From: Pseudoalteromonas sp. Z1A8 | Lineage (GTDB): Bacteria > Pseudomonadota > Gammaproteobacteria > Enterobacterales > Alteromonadaceae | Direction of reading: 5' to 3' | NCBI RefSeq assembly: GCF_011378855.1 | Contig: NZ_WTLB01000002.1 | Coordinates: forward strand, 1 to 64,000 | DNA length: 64,000 nt | Shown: one piece after another, positions 59,635-64,000 of the stretch | How positions within the stretch are numbered: position 1 is the stretch's first letter | How the letters are laid out: the number at the start of each line of letters is the position of its first letter | Notes under the pieces: model-generated | Told to the model about the DNA's origin: nothing | Seen by the model: only the letters and a program-made list of their open reading frames with translations | The model's database searches: none | Program-made: the position numbers and the translations under genes

Positions 59635-61998
59635 CTAAAGCTTTAACATTTGCAATATAAATTTTAATGCATCACTTCTTATACCTTCAAATTCATCATC
59701 ATTCGCTTCTCGCGCTTCAGCTATTTGACTATAAATCACACGGGTGTTTTCTGATTTAATATTTTTAATCAAAGACTTTGCTTCATTTAAAGTCGCTTTA
59801 TCTAAAGCATGGACTAAATCGGGTACATCTGCGGCATTGCTTGAGAATAGATACAATAAGTTAGCTTGGCTGACCGAGTCATTACCATTAATAAATTGTA
59901 GAATAAGATTATTCATAGGAACTTTATAATTTTTGGGCTTACTACCAGAACGCCCAAATGAGCTAAAACTGCTATAGATCTTTAATATCGCAAACAAAGT
60001 ACCATATGTAAAAGAGGTACGTTGCTCAAATAAGTCGTTTATTATTCTTTCTGAAAAAAGATAGTTCATAAATGCACTACTTGGGTTTACTTTGTAATCC
60101 CTTACTGCAAATGATGTTAAAAGGTCAAAAGACTTTCTTGATGATCGGACATTAATCGCTTTTTCAAATAATTTTTTAGCGGTCGTTTCATCTTCAATTT
60201 CATTGTAAAGAATACACCAGCCATAGCGCTCAATGGAATCAAGCCAAAAGCTAGAAGTCTCATCATTTTCCACAGCAGCACATAAGTCAGTAATTGCTTG
60301 GTTTTTAATAATACGGCTATCACCACTAGAAATTTCATTCAACGTTTTAAAAACGTGCCTTTGTTTAAGCTTACTATTTTCAAGTCTGCCTCCTATTAAG
60401 GATCTACTTATATGCTCGTGTTTATAAAATGATAAAACATGATTTGGCACTCTATCTTTTGAAATGTTCGTTTCTTTACTTTTTATACCTAACAAAAGAT
60501 CAATTAAGCGAAAGTGCTCTAAACAAGCTTTTATAAGTTCTTTATCTAAATTATCTTCCCGAGAAAAGTTATCTGTAATAAATTCATCTAATGGTTGGCT
60601 TTTAAAGGCTGTATTATTTAGTAACACTATCAGTGCATCGTAAATAGATGGGTTATTATTTTTCAATACCTGAAGTAATACAAGATCGTAAAATAACACT
60701 TCACCGCACAATGCCAGCCAAGCAGATTTAATTTGCTCTTCAAGAGTATGCAATGCTCTAAATGAAGGTAACAATTTATTTATAAGTTGTAGTGGGCGCC
60801 TAGATACACCTGGCTTTAAAAGAACTTTTTGATAATACATTTGCGTATCATTATCTATTAACTTATTTTCTAACTCGGTTATTTCTTTAATAAAATTTGG
60901 TTTAGAAAAATCAAATCGTATTGGGCAAATACGCAGTAAAGTATCAGAAAACTCTGGGCGGTTTTCACCAGCAAAAATATAATCAATACCTTGCAGCTCT
61001 TCTAATCTATCTAGCAGGCCAGCAAGCGCATGAAGACTGTCTAGCGCCTTTGCATTACGATCGAGGTCTTGAACTGTTACTAATAACCTCAAATTTGCTG
61101 CATTAATAACATCACTTAAGCTTTTTAAAAGTGCATCAGGGGATGTAGGTTTATGCATAAACGCTGCAAATATTTTAGAAGACGTATTACCTGCATTCAT
61201 AGCTGAAATATAGTGCGATGGTAAAGATCGAAATTTACACATGTCAATCTCAGTGCTAAGTGCTATTAGCACTTCATCCAATACATATTGGATAATAGAT
61301 TCAGCCTCAACACCCCATAGATCAATATTACAGTGAACTAATTTAGGCAGTTCTTTTTTATTTTTTAGTTCATCAACAGCTAAATTTATTGCCGTTGTTT
61401 TCCCGACACCAAAAGCTCCACATATTAAAATTCGCTTACTGTTCGCTTTACTTTTCTCATCGCATAAAGTTTCTTGAATTTGTTTAGCAATATGCCGCGT
61501 TGAAGCCTTGTTTTTTGGGTCATCAATACATAGGGGGGTTATTTTTTGCCTAATAAGAACTTTTAAAAACTCTAATGCTGGTAAAAATATTAATCCACCT
61601 AAAATAGGTAAGTATATAGGCACTAAATCTAAACTAAATAAAATGCTGGTCGTTTTAGATTCAAAAAAGAACCAAATAGCAATAGTGCATGTTACAGATA
61701 GCATTAGCGAAGGATACCGCCAATGAAATTGCCAATATCTTTTTGAATTATAGATAGAGAAACTATCTGCAATTTTATTTACGGCTAAGCCTGCTAAAAA
61801 TAATAATGTAGCGTAACCATACAGAGGTGCAAAATTTGAAGTATTAAATGTTTTGTGGAGAAGATTAGCCCAACTGTACCAAAGAGCTTGGATACTCGTT
61901 ATCGAAGACAAAATTGAAAATAAAAAATAGGTAATAACCCCATATACAATTAATGTTATATAACGAGAAAAAGTGACCATATTCATCCATGTACTCAA
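59635..61998 (-). CDS. Membrane-anchored KAP-like P-loop NTPase
   Basis: A 787-residue protein with four likely membrane helices (about 11-34, 56-77, 95-113, 120-145), then a STAND/KAP-type P-loop NTPase. Walker A is GAFGVGKTT (194-202) and Walker B-like LRLLVTVQDLDR (303-314). A long helical C-terminal region (about 400-787) shows no recognised domain. KAP-family NTPases include PifA of the F plasmid, which excludes phage T7, so a defence role is possible but inferred. The longest frame starts at TTG (61998); ATGs at 61986 or 61980 are alternatives. It lies between lnt and a Phd-like antitoxin gene. Confidence 0.8.
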   Translation of the reverse strand: MSTWMNMVTFSRYITLIVYGVITYFLFSILSSITSIQALWYSWANLLHKTFNTSNFAPLYGYATLLFLAGLAVNKIADSFSIYNSKRYWQFHWRYPSLMLSVTCTIAIWFFFESKTTSILFSLDLVPIYLPILGGLIFLPALEFLKVLIRQKITPLCIDDPKNKASTRHIAKQIQETLCDEKSKANSKRILICGAFGVGKTTAINLAVDELKNKKELPKLVHCNIDLWGVEAESIIQYVLDEVLIALSTEIDMCKFRSLPSHYISAMNAGNTSSKIFAAFMHKPTSPDALLKSLSDVINAANLRLLVTVQDLDRNAKALDSLHALAGLLDRLEELQGIDYIFAGENRPEFSDTLLRICPIRFDFSKPNFIKEITELENKLIDNDTQMYYQKVLLKPGVSRRPLQLINKLLPSFRALHTLEEQIKSAWLALCGEVLFYDLVLLQVLKNNNPSIYDALIVLLNNTAFKSQPLDEFITDNFSREDNLDKELIKACLEHFRLIDLLLGIKSKETNISKDRVPNHVLSFYKHEHISRSLIGGRLENSKLKQRHVFKTLNEISSGDSRIIKNQAITDLCAAVENDETSSFWLDSIERYGWCILYNEIEDETTAKKLFEKAINVRSSRKSFDLLTSFAVRDYKVNPSSAFMNYLFSERIINDLFEQRTSFTYGTLFAILKIYSSFSSFGRSGSKPKNYKVPMNNLILQFINGNDSVSQANLLYLFSSNAADVPDLVHALDKATLNEAKSLIKNIKSENTRVIYSQIAEAREANDDEFEGIRSDALKFILQMLKL

Positions 61999-62018
61999 TA
62001 TTTACTTTTTTATATGCT

Positions 62019-62033
62019 AACACGCCCTAATAA
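62019..62033. repeat. Solo terminal-repeat-like match to the 266-bp MITE
   Basis: AACACGCCCTAATAA here equals 4785-4799, the right end of MITE copy 1 plus its flank. No second end is seen nearby. It may be a relic of an excised or truncated element, or chance. Confidence 0.5.
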
Positions 62034-62114
62034 TAAACAGAAAAATAGTCTGAGCTACTTTATGTCACTTTAAGCATTAGCTTTTTCTAATTAATGTAAT
62101 CCAATTGATAAGAG

Positions 62115-62366
62115 CTATAAGTTATCAATGCTAACTTCAATCTCCTGAGATAAATCAGCTCTACGACTTTCAACAATTTTAGCTAATTCAAAATCGTCAA
62201 GCTGATCCATTAGTAACTCATACAATTGTGCTGGAACTAAATAAGCAACTGGCTCATTATATTTTAAAATCTCGATAGCTTCTCCATCAGCTTTATTTAA
62301 GAGCGCAATTGGGTTTTTCCTCAGTTCTGAAATACTTGCTGAACAATCAGCTAATAACGCTTTCAT
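62115..62366 (-). CDS. Phd/YefM-family antitoxin without visible toxin
   Basis: An 83-residue protein with the Phd/YefM/StbD signature: ISELRKNPIALLNKADGEAI, then LKYNEPVAYLVPAQLYELL. Such proteins bind DNA and neutralise RelE- or Doc-type toxins. No toxin frame follows or precedes it. The next gene downstream on the same strand, about 116 nt away, is the KAP-like NTPase. The start ATG has an AGGTG site six nt upstream. Confidence 0.88.
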   Translation of the reverse strand: MKALLADCSASISELRKNPIALLNKADGEAIEILKYNEPVAYLVPAQLYELLMDQLDDFELAKIVESRRADLSQEIEVSIDNL

Positions 62367-62440
62367 AAAACACCTGATAAAGTTAAATCTGTGCTTAATT
62401 TTAAGTTTTTAAACTCAATCTGTATATTTTTATAATTACT

Positions 62441-63451
62441 TTACTCTTTCACTGCATCTATAACTGTTTCAACATCCACAACTTGATTCTGGTTACCTTT
62501 AATAACCACTGTCGCTGATATTTTATCTTGAATAGCTTGTCTGTTTGGATCCCAATATATCTGCAAAAACCCTAACAGCCCGGTGGCAAAGCCTGCACCA
62601 TAGCCGCCGTAGCGACCAAAACAATCTAATAAACCCAATGGCTCACCGCTTAGGGCGACAACACGGATATTACACGCTTTTTTACCCGGTGTTTGGCCAC
62701 GCCAAAGTAACGAGAACAACGTAAAGTAAACAGCAGCCCAGCCAAAACCCAAACCTAAATCTTGAATAATGCCTTTGCTCCACTGCAAAATACTGTTTGT
62801 AGTTGTTTGTGCTGGCTTTTCTTCTATTAACTGTGCAGGCTTTATTTCGTTATTTTCACTGAGCACTAATAGATGTAAAAATACGGTAGCAAGTTGTGGG
62901 TTTTGTAGGTCATCCATTTCTGCTAATTTGGGAACTTGCCCAATTAAATTATCAAGCGCGTTTTGTTGGCAAGGTTGCTCACAGCTGTCATCGGCTGTTT
63001 GCGCTAAATAAGTATTTACGTGTTGTTTTTCTGTGGCGGTAAGCTGAATTTCATCTTGTATTTTTACGCCCTGAACAGCTAAACCTTGATCGGCGTTATC
63101 GTCTTCTAGGTAATCAATGCCAATTGAAAGCACAGTAAGTGCGCTTACAAATAAAATACTTGCTGCCGTTATTTTTAAGATTCTTCGCCACACATTCGAC
63201 ATTTTAGGAAGGTATTGCTGTGCAGTACCTTTATAAAAAGCCATTGCAGCGACAAATGCTATTAAAGCCGCGCTGAGTTTGGCTGCTAAAAATATCAGTG
63301 CAACATCAATAATAATCGCTAGTGCACGCCGAATTGGCGTAGCTAAAGGCAAGCCCAGTAAAGCACTGTCTATTTTAAAGGCGTAGGGGGTAACAACTTC
63401 TCGGGTTTCAGAATTTGATAATTCTAATTGTTCTATCTCTTTGGCTTTCAT
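62441..63451 (-). CDS. RDD-family membrane protein
   Basis: A 336-residue protein with an N-terminal RDD-type segment (TPIRRALAIIIDVALIF), two helices, a periplasmic or cytosolic loop with paired cysteines (CEQPC, about 157-161) and two more helices near the C-terminus (GQTPGKKACNIRVVALSGEP, DPNRQAIQDKIS). RDD proteins are mostly of unknown function; some act in ion transport. Leftward, upstream of the antitoxin. Confidence 0.88.
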   Translation of the reverse strand: MKAKEIEQLELSNSETREVVTPYAFKIDSALLGLPLATPIRRALAIIIDVALIFLAAKLSAALIAFVAAMAFYKGTAQQYLPKMSNVWRRILKITAASILFVSALTVLSIGIDYLEDDNADQGLAVQGVKIQDEIQLTATEKQHVNTYLAQTADDSCEQPCQQNALDNLIGQVPKLAEMDDLQNPQLATVFLHLLVLSENNEIKPAQLIEEKPAQTTTNSILQWSKGIIQDLGLGFGWAAVYFTLFSLLWRGQTPGKKACNIRVVALSGEPLGLLDCFGRYGGYGAGFATGLLGFLQIYWDPNRQAIQDKISATVVIKGNQNQVVDVETVIDAVKE

Positions 63452-63540
63452 TTGTTTTCTTGTTATTAAAATAGGTAACCCGGTTAACTTACGCGTTTTT
63501 TATTTTTTGCTCAAGGTAAAGCTAATAGAATCAGTGCACA

Positions 63541-63570
63541 AAAAAGGGCTGCATAAAATGCAGCCCTTCA
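63541..63570 (-). terminator. Terminator of the Old Yellow Enzyme gene
   Basis: AAGGGCTGCA/TGCAGCCCTT with loop TAAAA, followed on the reverse strand by T residues, just past the stop at 63604. Confidence 0.9.
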
Positions 63571-63603
63571 TGTTTTTACTCAATGTTTATTACTTACTAG
63601 CAA

Positions 63604-64000
63604 TTATACCGTTGGATAATCGGTATAGCCTTGCTCTGCACCACCAAACAAAGTGTCTGGATTGTGGCTATTAAGCGGCTTGCCTTGCTTTAGGCGTGCT
63701 GGTAAATCTGGGTTTGATACAAACGGGCGACCAAAGCCAATCATGTCGGCCCAGCCTTCGCTAAGTGCTTTGTTTGCGCGCTCTTTGGTGTACTTGCCTG
63801 CGTAAATTAATATACCCCTGTAGGCTTTACGAATAGCGTATTTAAACTCAACACTCATTAAAGGTGCATCATCCCAATCGGCTTCAGCTATATGCATGTA
63901 ACCTACACCGGCTTTATTTAATGCCTCAGAAACCGCTAAATAAGTTTCCTCAGGGTTTTCGTCTACAGTGCCATTAAGAGTTGTTAACGGGGCTAGTCTT
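63604..64000 (-). CDS. Old Yellow Enzyme family oxidoreductase, C-terminal part
   Basis: The reverse strand is open from the window edge to the stop at 63604. The visible 131 codons end with GWADMIGFGRPFVSNPDLPARLKQGKPLN, the FMN-phosphate region of NemA-type alkene and nitro reductases, and a NPDTLFGGAEQGYTDYP tail. The N-terminal part lies beyond the window, so the frame is partial. Confidence 0.93.
   Translation of the reverse strand, partial: RLAPLTTLNGTVDENPEETYLAVSEALNKAGVGYMHIAEADWDDAPLMSVEFKYAIRKAYRGILIYAGKYTKERANKALSEGWADMIGFGRPFVSNPDLPARLKQGKPLNSHNPDTLFGGAEQGYTDYPTV

Overview
This window looks like chromosomal DNA from a marine gammaproteobacterium of the order Alteromonadales, most likely Pseudoalteromonas. 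That is inferred from the AT-rich coding style, the protein flavour and the gene order (smc-zipA-ligA, hemA-prfA-prmC-sirB2-sirB1-kdsA, lolB-ispE-prs-rplY-pth-ychF, ubiF next to tRNAs and miaB-ybeZ-ybeY-ybeX-lnt). No rRNA operon, CRISPR array, prophage or complete insertion sequence is visible.

Layout. 1-490: a leftward tRNA operon (Ala, Glu, Glu) with a clear sigma-70 promoter. 490-1311: no gene seen. 1312-2564: a rightward tRNA-Val array of seven intact genes and three expanded, degenerate Val-like copies, built partly by a ~354-bp tandem duplication. 2864-4540: a TPR protein with an unusual receiver domain whose last codons and stop lie inside a 266-bp inverted-repeat element. 4808-16663 (leftward): msrB, two membrane proteins, ligA, zipA, smc, a SpoU methyltransferase and an aaeXAB-type efflux operon. 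16883-19424 (rightward): YjgN-like protein, M48 peptidase and a DoxX-like protein. 19484-27573 (leftward): speB and speA (arginine to putrescine), a lipoprotein, YnfA, MYG1-like hydrolase, a GNAT enzyme and a GAF-PAS-GGDEF-EAL protein.

27784-29353 is a gene graveyard. It holds a decayed copy of cysZ, a TauE/SafE permease fragment, an unidentified reading-frame remnant and two copies of a 159-bp MITE. A BCCT transporter, a YkgJ protein and the intact cysZ follow. 33045-43975 (leftward): rlmM, DUF423, a hydrolase, gcvA, kdsA, a DUF819 protein, sirB1, sirB2, a DUF3369 response regulator, prmC, prfA, hemA. 44029-49042 (rightward): lolB, ispE, prs, rplY, pth, ychF. A second, inverted copy of the 266-bp element lies at 49145-49410. 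49572-50887 is a tRNA operon (Met-Leu-Gln, Met-Leu-Gln, Leu-Gln, Leu-Gln). 50929-53924 (leftward): a GGDEF-EAL protein and ubiF. 54094-59564 (rightward): miaB, ybeZ, ybeY, ybeX, lnt. 59635-64000 (leftward): a large membrane-anchored KAP-like P-loop NTPase, a solitary Phd/YefM-like antitoxin, an RDD protein and the 3' part of an Old Yellow Enzyme gene.

Most of the window is conserved housekeeping. The best candidates for something undescribed are the antitoxin-like gene plus membrane KAP-like NTPase, the stem-expanded tRNA-Val-like copies, and the two families of small inverted-repeat elements that have altered genes here. All of these are sequence readings without database support.
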